Of a stretch of 64,000 nt of DNA, positions 8,769-17,221 are shown one piece after another. The DNA is taken from NCBI GenBank assembly GCA_910580225.1, contig CAJTXE010000008.1:59018-123017 (forward strand), written 5' to 3'. The position numbers were made by a program, and so were the translations under genes. The notes beneath the pieces are model-generated. The model searched no databases, had not been told where the DNA came from, and saw only the letters and a list, made by a program, of their open reading frames with translations. The first letter of the stretch is position 1. Each line of letters starts with the position of its first letter. Source of the DNA: an uncultured Acetatifactor sp. (GTDB lineage Bacteria > Bacillota > Clostridia > Lachnospirales > Lachnospiraceae).

Positions 8769-8814
8769 GATGTAATACCTCCTTTTTCTTTTCGTCACGC
8801 CGTTGTGTTTGATA

Positions 8815-8880
8815 GTTATACTTTAGCACATGACGCCCTGGTTAGATGCATGTGACCTTGAATGGCATCAAGCTGACCTT
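8815..8880 (-). promoter_or_regulatory. Agr-type (LytTR) promoter of the ABC exporter
   Basis: On the minus strand AAGGTCA occurs at 8880-8874 and again at 8859-8853, 21 bp apart, as expected for the two half-sites of a LytTR dimer. Then 33 bp follow to the -10 TATAAC (8820-8815); no good -35 is visible, which fits an activator-dependent promoter. The whole 70-bp module aligns without gaps with 17965-17896. Confidence 0.7.
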
Positions 8881-8904
8881 TAAATTTCCGTCCGTTTTTT
8901 TCGG

Positions 8905-8963
8905 GGTCAAATCTGCGGTTTTGAAGGTCACATCCCCTTTTTGTTTTTCTTTACAGTTATAAT
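8905..8963 (+). promoter_or_regulatory. Possible AgrA-type site and promoter of agrB
   Basis: GGTCA at 8905-8909 and GAAGGTCACA around 8923-8932 repeat with the same 21-bp period. A TATAAT lies at 8958-8963, 28 bp after the second half-site, and another at 8969-8974. The spacing differs from the other two sites by about five bases, so the assignment is weaker. Confidence 0.5.
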
Positions 8964-8994
8964 CTGATTATAATATACATAAGGAGCCTTTCCC

Positions 8995-9609
8995 ATGATT
9001 CACTATGCAGCCAAAAACCTGACCCGTCAATTATTGCGCAGAAACATGATTGATTCTGCAAAACAGGAAATCTATCAATATGGATTAGAACTTACACTAT
9101 CCACTCTTGTCACTTCCTCTTCTATTATGCTTACCGCCTGCCTGATGGACTCCTTTGCCATCGGCCTGCTGTATTTTGTCGTATCCATCCCTCTGCGGAT
9201 GACGGCAGGCGGTTATCATGCACCCACTTATTTCAGATGCTTTCTGATCAGCAATGCTGCATATCTGGCCGTATCTTGCTGTGCCGGGTATCTATCTTCC
9301 CTTGCATTGCCATATCCGGTTTGGCTGGCATTGCTGTTTGGAAGCGCTTTCTATATCCTGAAGAATTGTCCGGTCAGAAATCCCCATCATCCGGTCAGTT
9401 CCAGGATACTAAACAAGAACAGGCGTATTACAATCCTGTTCCTGTGTATCCTTTGCTCCCTTATGACATTGTCCTATACTATACTGCTGCAGTCATATAT
9501 GCTTAATTTCATAACAGTAACGATCTCATCTGTGGCATTGTTCATAGTACCCTGCGTCCGGGCCGGGTACGGTGCGGAGAGCCATTCGGCCCCTTCCTGC
9601 CTGGAATGA
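8995..9609 (+). CDS. agrB: AgrB-family peptide-processing membrane protease
   Basis: 204-residue polytopic membrane protein of the accessory gene regulator B family, which cleaves the C-terminal part of AgrD, closes the thiolactone or lactone ring and helps export the autoinducer. The catalytic pair is present as His75 and Cys82 in RMTAGGYHAPTYFRC, the same H-x6-C spacing as in known AgrB. At least four to five hydrophobic segments follow. AAGGAGC precedes the start. agrD lies 41 bp downstream on the same strand. Confidence 0.92.
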   Translation: MIHYAAKNLTRQLLRRNMIDSAKQEIYQYGLELTLSTLVTSSSIMLTACLMDSFAIGLLYFVVSIPLRMTAGGYHAPTYFRCFLISNAAYLAVSCCAGYLSSLALPYPVWLALLFGSAFYILKNCPVRNPHHPVSSRILNKNRRITILFLCILCSLMTLSYTILLQSYMLNFITVTISSVALFIVPCVRAGYGAESHSAPSCLE

Positions 9610-9650
9610 GATCATAAAGCCTGACAGCATAAAGAAAGGAGGTGGCATAC

Positions 9651-9782
9651 ATGAATGTTCGTTTAATTTTGGAGATTTTAGCACAGGTAGCCTGGTTTAT
9701 GGCTCATGTCGGCGCTGGCGCTGCATCCGCTTTTAATGGTTATCAGCCAGACTTGCCCATCAGCTTAATTTCCCAAGAATAA
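9651..9782 (+). CDS. agrD: AgrD-like cyclic lactone autoinducer precursor
   Basis: 43-residue peptide immediately downstream of agrB, with AGGAGG eight bases before its ATG. An amphipathic N-terminal leader (MNVRLILEILAQVAWFMAHV) is followed by AASAFNGYQPDLPISLISQE. The YQPDLP segment corresponds to the conserved C-terminal recognition region (compare HQPEEP in Clostridium AgrD). Aligned that way, Ser26 takes the place of the ring Cys. The predicted autoinducer ring is therefore Ser-Ala-Phe-Asn-Gly or Ser through Tyr31, closed as a lactone rather than a thiolactone. No Cys exists in the peptide. Confidence 0.85.
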   Translation: MNVRLILEILAQVAWFMAHVGAGAASAFNGYQPDLPISLISQE

Positions 9783-9792
9783 CCAACTCTAT

Positions 9793-9833
9793 AAGCCGGA
9801 AATGATTCTCCCTAACTGAATCATTTCCGGCTT
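9793..9833. terminator. Bidirectional terminator between agrD and agrC
   Basis: Perfect 15-bp stem AAGCCGGAAATGATT / AATCATTTCCGGCTT with an 11-nt loop, lying between two convergent genes; T-rich on the plus side (CTTTCT). Confidence 0.85.
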
Positions 9834-9842
9834 TCTATCACA

Positions 9843-11141
9843 CTATATATTTATTATTGCTTCTACCTCAAACACATCCTTCCGTATTTTATAGTCTATG
9901 CTCCCCTGATACCGTCGCACCACATCCTCTACATTCTGTGTTCCCCACCCATGACTCTGTTTATCCTGCTTATGCGTCACAAACCTTCCATTTTTTCTTT
10001 CAGGTGCTTGCCGACAATCGTTTTGGATTTGAATCAACAGCATACTCTGTATTTTTTTGACTACAATCCGAATTTCTTTTTGAGCTGCTTCCAGAGCATT
10101 TTCCGTCAGGTTTGCAAACAAACTGCATAAATCTCTTTTTTCTATCCCCATATCCTGAGGAAGAACTTGAGCCTCGATTGATACCAAAATCTTTTTTTCC
10201 TCTGCCTTTCTCTCCAATTCGCTCAATATTACATCTATCATATCAATCTTTGTTCTTCTCTTTATTATAAAAGAAGTATCGACATTGGACAAACTTTCAA
10301 TATATTGTTTTGCCTGCTCCCCCTCTCCCTCCTCCAACATATGATGCACTGCATTTAAATGATGGCTCATATCATGATATAGTTTTGCTTTAGAATGATA
10401 GAAATCACTGACTTGTATGTAATTATTTTCCAAAATTCTGTTTTGTGTGTCCATTTGACATAAATTTTCCTGTAATTGTCTGTTTTTCAAAAAATAATAA
10501 ATAGAAAGTATGACAGCGATCACCACTGACACAAAGAGATACCAAAACATATTAATAGAAATGTCAAAGCTCAACAACATTTGCTGAGCTATAAATGAAA
10601 AACCGATTAATCCTGTCACAACCATATATGCCGAATGTTTAATGTACGACACGCTCAACCCTTTTGTCTGAAACCATTTAAAAAAACAATGGCTTAACCC
10701 AAACCATATTGGTCCTATAATCAATAAATAGATAATCCGAAGCCACCCCTGTTCTGCTGTTGTCTGCCTGATCAGTTCATCTCCACCGATCACTCCTGTC
10801 AAAGATACTTCTGTTAACCCCACAATACTTAGTGCAAACAAATATCCTCCTATAACTGTAATCGCGTTTAAAATATTACACTTCCATAAAATGCAGGCAA
10901 AGAAAATGCTCTGGACAACTAATGCTAAAATAGTATACGGTGATGTCAATACAACCTGATTCATACCATAAATAATCAGCACGCTTACCGCCATCATACC
11001 CCCTGGCAGCAGCCACTTCTTTCTTCCCAGTTCCCCGGTCCATGCTCTTCGCTCATAAAGCATATCCACAAAACGCCACATCCAGAACACTTCGTTAAAA
11101 GTACAGAGAATGTCCACCATATTGGCCAGCAGCAAAGTCAC
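9843..11141 (-). CDS. agrC: AgrC-like sensor histidine kinase
   Basis: 432 residues. Six or seven hydrophobic segments fill the first 200 residues. A dimerisation segment with the phospho-acceptor His in HDMSHHLNAVHHMLEEGE follows, then a GHKL ATPase domain with N-box LFANLTENALEAA and G-box SHGWGTQNVEDVV. This is the HPK10 (AgrC/ComD/VirS) layout that senses cyclic peptides. The start is GTG and overlaps the stop of agrA by four bases (GTGA), so it is translationally coupled. It should sense the product of the neighbouring agrD. Confidence 0.9.
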   Translation of the reverse strand: MTLLLANMVDILCTFNEVFWMWRFVDMLYERRAWTGELGRKKWLLPGGMMAVSVLIIYGMNQVVLTSPYTILALVVQSIFFACILWKCNILNAITVIGGYLFALSIVGLTEVSLTGVIGGDELIRQTTAEQGWLRIIYLLIIGPIWFGLSHCFFKWFQTKGLSVSYIKHSAYMVVTGLIGFSFIAQQMLLSFDISINMFWYLFVSVVIAVILSIYYFLKNRQLQENLCQMDTQNRILENNYIQVSDFYHSKAKLYHDMSHHLNAVHHMLEEGEGEQAKQYIESLSNVDTSFIIKRRTKIDMIDVILSELERKAEEKKILVSIEAQVLPQDMGIEKRDLCSLFANLTENALEAAQKEIRIVVKKIQSMLLIQIQNDCRQAPERKNGRFVTHKQDKQSHGWGTQNVEDVVRRYQGSIDYKIRKDVFEVEAIINI

Positions 11142-11866
11142 CGCAGTCCCTCCTTCCCGATCAGATACTCCCTCAGCTTATTCTTCAGTTCCGTTATCCG
11201 CTCTCTGCCAACGCCCAGCTGTGTACCGTCCGTCAGGAGGATACCCTCTCCTGCAATCTGCTGTATTTTTGCCAGATTTACAATGCAGCCGCGGTCAACC
11301 CATACAAATTCCTCTTCCGGCAGCTCATTATAAACCTGTTTCAGCGTTTTTCGTACTTTTGTATGTTCTCTGTTTGATTTCTCTATGTAAGCATATTTCT
11401 CCCTGTGCCAGATATAGGTAATACTCTTTAATGGTATCTTTTCCAGTACTCTCTGGTTCTCCGCCACATAAAACTTCCCTTCCCGCTCAAATGCCAGCCC
11501 CAGTGCGTCTTTCACCGCTGCGGGCAGCATTTTGACGGCGTCTTTCTTCGGAATAAAGCGATATGGTTGGACCTCAAAAGATTTATAGACATATTTCTCA
11601 TAAGATGTCACAAAAATAGTAATGGCATCCGGCAGATACTTTTTAACTTTGTTCGTCAGTTCTATCCCATTTAACCCCGGCATCTCTATGTCCAGCAGAA
11701 GAATATCATAATATTCACCGTCCTCCACTTCATAAAAAAGAGCTTCGCTGTCATAAAATATCCTGCTTTTACATACTATCCCCTTGTCCTGACAGCATTT
11801 TTCCACTATCCTGCCGGCTATTTCCGCTTCCTTTACATCATCATCGCAGACAGCAATATGAATCAT
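11138..11866 (-). CDS. agrA: AgrA-like response regulator, LytTR DNA-binding domain
   Basis: 242 residues. Receiver domain with acidic pocket CDDD (residues 7-10) and phospho-acceptor Asp59 in LLLDIEMPG, then a LytTR DNA-binding domain from about residue 135 (LEKIPLKSITYIWHREKYAYIEK... to LREYL). LytTR activators bind pairs of short direct repeats spaced about 21 bp, which is what is seen upstream of the ABC exporter, the RiPP operon and agrB. It precedes agrC in the operon. Confidence 0.92.
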   Translation of the reverse strand: MIHIAVCDDDVKEAEIAGRIVEKCCQDKGIVCKSRIFYDSEALFYEVEDGEYYDILLLDIEMPGLNGIELTNKVKKYLPDAITIFVTSYEKYVYKSFEVQPYRFIPKKDAVKMLPAAVKDALGLAFEREGKFYVAENQRVLEKIPLKSITYIWHREKYAYIEKSNREHTKVRKTLKQVYNELPEEEFVWVDRGCIVNLAKIQQIAGEGILLTDGTQLGVGRERITELKNKLREYLIGKEGLR

Positions 11867-11902
11867 AATTCCATTCCCCTTAATTTCTCTGTCATTTGTC
11901 TA

Positions 11903-11931
11903 ATTTTACCACTATACCGCTTCATTTACAA
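11903..11931 (-). promoter_or_regulatory. Promoter of agrA-agrC
   Basis: On the minus strand TTGTAA (11931-11926) and TAAAAT (11908-11903) with a 17-bp spacer and an upstream TGG, 37 bp before the agrA start. No AAGGTC pair is present, so this operon seems constitutive. Confidence 0.6.
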
Positions 11932-11958
11932 CAATAATTTATACCCATAAACGCAAAT

Positions 11959-12044
11959 AATTGCCGTCCGCAGAGTATAACGAGTGAACGCATCGCGGCA
12001 TTCCGGAGCTGAAAGCGGCAATTAAATGCGTTCACGAGTATAAC
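11959..12044. repeat. Interleaved inverted repeats downstream of the nucleotidyltransferase gene
   Basis: AATTGCCG (11959-11966) pairs with CGGCAATT (12016-12023), and GTGAACGCAT (11984-11993) pairs with ATGCGTTCAC (12026-12035). The two stems cross, as in a pseudoknot. GAGTATAAC is directly repeated at 11973-11981 and 12036-12044. AAAACAA-TG-TTGTTTT (12045-12060) follows next to the stop codon of the minus-strand gene and may act as its terminator. Confidence 0.6.
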
Positions 12045-12062
12045 AAAACAATGTTGTTTTTC

Positions 12063-13721
12063 CTACTCTTTCAATTCAACGCAGGCATATGTAGTAATAT
12101 CATACCATGTTCTATATGCATCCTGCCAGCTAAGCACAGCATGTTTATCCTCATCTTTGTAATACTTCCATAATTGGACATCCAGGAAAAATCTGTATCC
12201 TGAATCGGGCCTGTATCCCAATCTGTCCCATGGAATTCCTACTTTGATCTTGCAGCAGTTTGTTTCCTTTTTAACTTCTGCAACATATTCTGTTTCATCC
12301 AATACGGTTTCGGCATTGTTCCAGTAAATATCTTCCTTCAGAAACAATTTCAGTTCGTCCTGCTCCACATATTGCGGTTTCAGAACAATTCCTCGAATAA
12401 AAGCTTCTCCTTCTTTTCTATTTCCTGTGTCAAAATGTAATCTGATCCAATCCTGTTTGCCGACAATCGATTTCTTTGTCTGTGGGTCGCAATCCAGAAA
12501 AGAAAGCATCCGGCTCATTAATGTTCCATTAAACCAAAAAAACTCCCTGTCCCATTCCACATAAAATTCTATGGAACACTCTGCTTTTTGAGGCTTTTCT
12601 AAAACGTCAAAATAAGACCCAAAACGATTATCTCCGTAAAAATTCTCCCCGTCCATAACAATTTTCTTCGTGTGCAGCCCCGGTCCTTGTTCATTCTTTC
12701 TATAACAAGGCAGTTTATATGCATCACTTTGCATTCCGGCAATAATGTTCTCTATATTTTTTTGTTTATCACCAAATAAAATCTCTCCTGTTTCCATTTC
12801 CATTGCTGCTCTGGAAAACCGATTGACAAATCCCGAAGTTTTATCCCTTTGAAAGTCAATATCCAAAATACTCTGTAACGATGGATATATCTTCTTCAGC
12901 AGATTACACATATACACCAGCTCATTTCCAATCCCATACTCGCATGCCCGTTCTCTGAAGAATCCCTTTTTAAGTGTGCTCTTTCTCTTATCTATAAAAA
13001 GAGCCAGTTCATGTATCGCTTTTATATCAAACTCCGATTTTATCTCTCCGCAGACGAAACCTGCAACGAGATCATATGCATAGTGTTTTAAAATATGAAT
13101 CATCATAAAGATGATAGCATCATAGTCATCCATGACCGGTATTCCAAATTCATTGATATAACTTCTCTGAAGAATCTCATCGGTATCATATTTCTTCCTC
13201 TGAAAAATCCAAGACAGAACCATATCAACATGAACCTCAAGAATTACATTTTTCATAGCGGGACTTTCATTTGTCAGCTCCGGAATATGGTGCGCCCTGT
13301 TTGGATCTGTTAAATAGGAATCAATTGAAGTGCTGCCTGTCCCACGATAGCCCATGGATTCCAAAAGCGGCAGAACCGATGCAAGCTTACTTTGAGAAAT
13401 GAGAATATCGATATCCCCAAAGGTTCTCAGATACGCTTGACTGCCATACAAATCCTCTGCCAGCGCCAGTCCTTTCATCAGAACAAATGGTATGCCATTT
13501 GCATCAAATACTTCTTTAATCTGAAAGAATGCTTTTTTGTATTTCTCGTACCTCCTCTTCTTCAGCAACGTTTCTATCTCATTGCTGTTTCCGCCGCCTG
13601 TAAATCCACTGAAAAAAACGAACATATCTTTGTTTTGAAGGTATTTTCTCACCTCATCTTCATTTCCAAAATAATTCATTAAAAAAGCATACAATTCATC
13701 CTGTATTACCTCTCTTCCCAT
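12063..13721 (-). CDS. Nucleotidyltransferase family protein (PF14907-like) with C-terminal beta domain
   Basis: 552 residues, last gene of the first RiPP operon. The N-terminal half matches the uncharacterised nucleotidyltransferase family seen in lasso-peptide and HPr-kinase-related loci: VLMKGLALAEDLYG then RTFGDIDILI, with putative metal ligands Asp103 and Asp105. The family normally has about 300-400 residues. Here about 180 extra residues at the C-terminus include KIKVGIPWDRLGYRPDSG and YRFFLDVQLW, which resemble a family-9 carbohydrate-binding or related beta-sandwich domain (inference). Its likely job is to nucleotidylate or otherwise modify a Ser/Thr or phosphate on the peptide. AGGAGG precedes the start. 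The shorter paralogue at 46032-46916 lacks the C-terminal domain. Confidence 0.72.
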   Translation of the reverse strand: MGREVIQDELYAFLMNYFGNEDEVRKYLQNKDMFVFFSGFTGGGNSNEIETLLKKRRYEKYKKAFFQIKEVFDANGIPFVLMKGLALAEDLYGSQAYLRTFGDIDILISQSKLASVLPLLESMGYRGTGSTSIDSYLTDPNRAHHIPELTNESPAMKNVILEVHVDMVLSWIFQRKKYDTDEILQRSYINEFGIPVMDDYDAIIFMMIHILKHYAYDLVAGFVCGEIKSEFDIKAIHELALFIDKRKSTLKKGFFRERACEYGIGNELVYMCNLLKKIYPSLQSILDIDFQRDKTSGFVNRFSRAAMEMETGEILFGDKQKNIENIIAGMQSDAYKLPCYRKNEQGPGLHTKKIVMDGENFYGDNRFGSYFDVLEKPQKAECSIEFYVEWDREFFWFNGTLMSRMLSFLDCDPQTKKSIVGKQDWIRLHFDTGNRKEGEAFIRGIVLKPQYVEQDELKLFLKEDIYWNNAETVLDETEYVAEVKKETNCCKIKVGIPWDRLGYRPDSGYRFFLDVQLWKYYKDEDKHAVLSWQDAYRTWYDITTYACVELKE

Positions 13722-13792
13722 ACGTCCTCCTCTGTCTTCTGCACATATTCATTTTGCTCACACGATTCCGCACCACATTCATAACCGGACAT
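13706..13792 (-). CDS. Possible 28-residue ORF upstream of the nucleotidyltransferase
   Basis: An ATG at 13792-13790 opens 28 codons that run across the start of the nucleotidyltransferase gene and stop at 13708-13706. The product starts MSGYECGAESCEQ. Its ribosome binding site is weak (AGGG about 11 bases upstream). It could be a coupling peptide that delivers ribosomes to the next start, or chance. Confidence 0.25.
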   Translation of the reverse strand: MSGYECGAESCEQNEYVQKTEEDVWEER

Positions 13793-13815
13793 TACTATAA
13801 CAACCCTGCTGTCTT

Positions 13816-15024
13816 TCATCTGCCTGTATCAATGAGTTGATACAGTTTTGAAAGACATTCATCGATATTGCTATACTGGATTTCATAGAAATCGATCTGT
13901 GATATCATGTTTAAAATTATTTTTACAGCCCCTCCCTTTAATGTATTTCCTTTGTGCATATTTTCCATCATTGTTGAGAATGCATCCTGTGTACATAATT
14001 TCTTAACTTTCAGCTCCGCCTCTTTTTCCCATCTGGGGACAACCATCACTCCCCGCAGCTCAAATGGTGCAAAATGTACCTTATTTACCTGAGACGTATA
14101 CTTTTTTTCACTATAATCTTCCTTCTGTACGATAATCTCCTCAATATTTTTTTCTGCAGAGCCAATGTCGCTCCGAAGCATGATAGGGCTATAAAACGGC
14201 AAAACCTCAAGCCTGTCCTGATCTTGTCGTATATAAAGCTTCTCATCGCTGAGATACTCATTTCCCTGTTTTGCAAGATAATACAGCAGCGTTGACTTAC
14301 CCTGTCCCGATCTTCCTATAACAGATATCAGCTTCCCATTAACTAAAACCCCACCGGCATGAAAGGATATACATTCGGAAAACAGATTTCGAAATGAATC
14401 TGCATGAAAAAGCACAGAGTACAAATGTCCTTTTATTTCTTCTAATGAGTCAAAATAAAACGTTTCCCTTGATTCTCCGGAGAATACCTCTAAAGCATAT
14501 CCTGTCCCTTGTCTATATACGATAACTGTAAAACATAACTTTTCACTTTTATAGATTCCCTTTTTTATTAAGTTTTCAGGACATATATGATATAAAAATT
14601 CTGTTATTTCAGAAATATATGTCACTACATTTACCAAATAACTGCTTAAATAATAAATTGCTAAAAAAGGAGAATTTTTTTCGACATAATAGCCCAATAT
14701 CTGCTCTCTTGTTACCAGTTTCCAATCCGCAATTGGCATATTATCTCCCTTTATCTCATAATATGTCGTTCCTTCTTTTTCCATAATATCTACAATGCGG
14801 TGCAGCACAAAATAACTTCCATTATAGTAACAGACAATATCTCCAATTTCACATTTCTTATTTCCATATGGGATAACGCAGACATGATCGCCATGCCTGA
14901 TTGTCGGCATCATACTTTTTCCGACAACCTTCAGTGAAAAAGCCTCTTCTTCACCTGATTGGACTCTTTTTACGACATACTTACTTGCCAGTTGGGCCTC
15001 CACATTGCTAAAATTCTCTATCAT
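13816..15024 (-). CDS. S26-like signal peptidase fused to HPr-kinase-like P-loop domain
   Basis: 402 residues, two domains. Residues about 5-115 are a SipW/ER-type S24/S26 peptidase: GKSMMPTIRHGD with nucleophile Ser37, HRI with His75, then KGDNMPIAD and ILGYYV, the usual order of the family. The C-terminal part (about 165-402) has HAGGVLVNG followed by a P-loop GRSGQGKST (237-245) and YLSDEK (Asp260), which fits HPr kinase/PEP-carboxykinase-like ATPases found in RiPP loci. The two activities are separate genes in the second cluster (46932-47426 and 52157-52951). The start is the ATG that overlaps the previous stop (ATGA) with a G-rich site upstream. I infer a leader peptidase coupled to a peptide Ser/Thr kinase. 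Confidence 0.78.
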   Translation of the reverse strand: MIENFSNVEAQLASKYVVKRVQSGEEEAFSLKVVGKSMMPTIRHGDHVCVIPYGNKKCEIGDIVCYYNGSYFVLHRIVDIMEKEGTTYYEIKGDNMPIADWKLVTREQILGYYVEKNSPFLAIYYLSSYLVNVVTYISEITEFLYHICPENLIKKGIYKSEKLCFTVIVYRQGTGYALEVFSGESRETFYFDSLEEIKGHLYSVLFHADSFRNLFSECISFHAGGVLVNGKLISVIGRSGQGKSTLLYYLAKQGNEYLSDEKLYIRQDQDRLEVLPFYSPIMLRSDIGSAEKNIEEIIVQKEDYSEKKYTSQVNKVHFAPFELRGVMVVPRWEKEAELKVKKLCTQDAFSTMMENMHKGNTLKGGAVKIILNMISQIDFYEIQYSNIDECLSKLYQLIDTGR

Positions 15025-16025
15025 CCCATTTCCCCCCAACATTGATATTCACTTCTTTTATATCCCTTTATAAAAATGATTTTACGCAAATTGCAGAATC
15101 CGTCTCCTTCTGCCAGTGTGCATAATCCTTTACATCCACCCTCACACATGTTTTTTAAGGAACATTTTAAACCGCAATTCCGCTCTTTTAATTTTCTTCT
15201 TACACTCTCTATATGCCCCTCCGCCAACAGAGACTTCAGCGAATCTGTATTGAGATTCCCCAGAAAAAAATCAGGTCTATGTAATGCCAGCTGGCATATA
15301 TACATCCCCCCCGCTGCATCAATCAACGGAGAACATACGGTATTTTCTGATATATGTGGTATCTTGCAGGCCAATGGCGGAACAAAAAGCGATATCTTTT
15401 TATCCCTTTTTTGTTCTACATAGCGATAAAGACAGCCATAATCCTCAACTGATATTTTATTTGCATGTTCCCCAAATACCGGTGCCAGAAAAATGTATGT
15501 AGCCATGGATGAAAAATCCCTATATACTTTTTCAATCTCGTCCGCATCTGTCCTGTTTAAATTATACCGAAGCGCAATCGTCCCGCCATATCCACATTTC
15601 CGCAATTCTTTCAGAGTACTCTTTACCTGCTCATAGTCCCCTTTTCCCCGAAAGCTTTCATGTAAATCCCCATATCCGTCAATCGTAAATTGAAATTCCA
15701 ATTTGTCTTCATATTTCCGATTTATTTGAACTGTTCTGATTATCTTTTCTGTCATGGATGCATTACTGTTTATTCTGCATTTCATGTGATGATATATTAC
15801 ATAAGAAACGATATCATTGAAGTGTGGATGAAGCGTTGGTTCTCCGCCGGATATTATTATTTTATTCACACCAATTTCTTGGGCTTGTGCAATTATCTGT
15901 TCAGCAAGCTGTCTGTTCATCTCCGGTTTGTGTATGTGAGAAACTGCGTTTATATTTTGATAACAATACTCACATTGTTTATTGCACTTGTCCGTTATTT
16001 CTAAAAATAATGATTCTATCTTCAT
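15021..16025 (-). CDS. Radical SAM/SPASM peptide maturase
   Basis: 334 residues. The SAM-cluster motif CNKQCEYC puts ligands at Cys14, Cys18 and Cys21; ISGGEPTLHP is the GGEP motif. The C-terminal third has a Cys-rich SPASM/twitch region ending in CGLKCSLKNMCEGGCKGLC. SPASM enzymes typically make thioether or C-C crosslinks in ribosomal peptides. It overlaps the S26/kinase fusion by four bases and follows the other radical SAM gene by six bases. The two enzymes probably act on the same two Cys-rich precursors, perhaps on different residues. Confidence 0.88.
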   Translation of the reverse strand: MKIESLFLEITDKCNKQCEYCYQNINAVSHIHKPEMNRQLAEQIIAQAQEIGVNKIIISGGEPTLHPHFNDIVSYVIYHHMKCRINSNASMTEKIIRTVQINRKYEDKLEFQFTIDGYGDLHESFRGKGDYEQVKSTLKELRKCGYGGTIALRYNLNRTDADEIEKVYRDFSSMATYIFLAPVFGEHANKISVEDYGCLYRYVEQKRDKKISLFVPPLACKIPHISENTVCSPLIDAAGGMYICQLALHRPDFFLGNLNTDSLKSLLAEGHIESVRRKLKERNCGLKCSLKNMCEGGCKGLCTLAEGDGFCNLRKIIFIKGYKRSEYQCWGEMG

Positions 16026-16031
16026 ATGCCT

Positions 16032-17048
16032 TCAACTTTCCTCATTTAAGAACCCCTGCAAAATAGCCGCTTTCATCTCTTCACAGGAGTAATGTACCGC
16101 AACGCAGCCACCCCCGCAAAGATTGGCAACTGCACAGTCTCCACATTTACTATTTCGTCCCTTTTTATCTGTAACAAATTCAATATATCTGTGAAATATA
16201 TCTGAATTCATGATATCGCTCAAGGAGTTCTCATATATATTCCCTATGATAAATCGCGGATTAACTTCAACCTGACAGGGATATACATTTCCTGAACTGT
16301 CTATCCTGGGCAGAAATTTAATATTCTGATTGTTTTGTACAATGGAATACGGACATGTTATAACCGGTTTTTCGGTTAGTTTGATTGTCATATCAGGAAA
16401 TCGAATACTCATTTCATCTATTGTTTCATGAATTTTCAATTTTTCCGGTTTACCCAAAACCTTGCTGTTGCTTCCCCGTCCCTGCTGCAATATATAAGAA
16501 AGCGAAATATTTCCGCATCCCATTGCTGCTGCCTTCTCAACAAACTCTTCTATTTCCCTGAAGTTCCACGGCGTTATATTGTACCTGATAAATATATGGT
16601 TCCGAAATCCGTTTGTAACCATATATTCTATGCATCTTTCAAGCCCATGGAAGTTCTCGTTTCCCCTGGAAATGGAATGTGTCTTCTCATTTCCCCCATC
16701 AAAGGAAAATTGAAAATGAAGGATATCCATATAAGCACGGAGGCGCTCTAAAACAGAATCTGATAACAAAGAAGCATTTGTAATAATATATAGCTGCATG
16801 CCAATCGTTTTGGCATATTCAATTATATCAAATATCTGTGAGTGCAAAAAAGGTTCCCCACCTGAAATGGACATGTTATCTACGCCGCTGGAAATTAAAT
16901 ACTGCATTGTTTCTTTTATTCGTTCTACAGAAAGTTCATTCCCATCTTTATTTGAATCGTTATAACAATAAGGACAGCGAAAATTACATTGGGATGCAAT
17001 CTCTACATATGCCGGCCCCTGCGCAACAGTGTATTTTTTCCCTGTCAT
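16032..17048 (-). CDS. Radical SAM/SPASM peptide maturase
   Basis: 338 residues. CNFRCPYC gives Cys21, Cys25 and Cys28 as the SAM-cluster ligands; ISGGEPFLHS is the GGEP motif. The SPASM region includes CPYSIVQNNQ, YPCQVEVNPRFIIGNIYE and CGDCAVANLCGGGC, a full-looking set for two auxiliary clusters. An AGAGGAAC site precedes the ATG. It is the first enzyme gene after the two precursors, separated from them by a hairpin and a trinucleotide repeat that may set its expression level. Confidence 0.9.
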   Translation of the reverse strand: MTGKKYTVAQGPAYVEIASQCNFRCPYCYNDSNKDGNELSVERIKETMQYLISSGVDNMSISGGEPFLHSQIFDIIEYAKTIGMQLYIITNASLLSDSVLERLRAYMDILHFQFSFDGGNEKTHSISRGNENFHGLERCIEYMVTNGFRNHIFIRYNITPWNFREIEEFVEKAAAMGCGNISLSYILQQGRGSNSKVLGKPEKLKIHETIDEMSIRFPDMTIKLTEKPVITCPYSIVQNNQNIKFLPRIDSSGNVYPCQVEVNPRFIIGNIYENSLSDIMNSDIFHRYIEFVTDKKGRNSKCGDCAVANLCGGGCVAVHYSCEEMKAAILQGFLNEES

Positions 17049-17084
17049 AATCTGTTCCTCTCATCTTTTCTATTGATCTCAGTT

Positions 17085-17126
17085 CAGATACCTGTCACAT
17101 TAAAACAGCTTCATGACAGGTATCTG
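17085..17126 (-). terminator. Intra-operon hairpin before the radical SAM genes
   Basis: Perfect 13-bp stem CAGATACCTGTCA / TGACAGGTATCTG with a 16-nt loop, 37 bp upstream of the radical SAM start. No T-run follows on the minus strand, so it may be a partial terminator or an mRNA-processing or stability element that keeps precursor mRNA above enzyme mRNA. Confidence 0.5.
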
Positions 17127-17165
17127 TAAAACAATGGATTATAAAAACTATTAACAGTGTGCATA

Positions 17166-17215
<50 letters not shown>

Positions 17216-17221
17216 CTTTGT

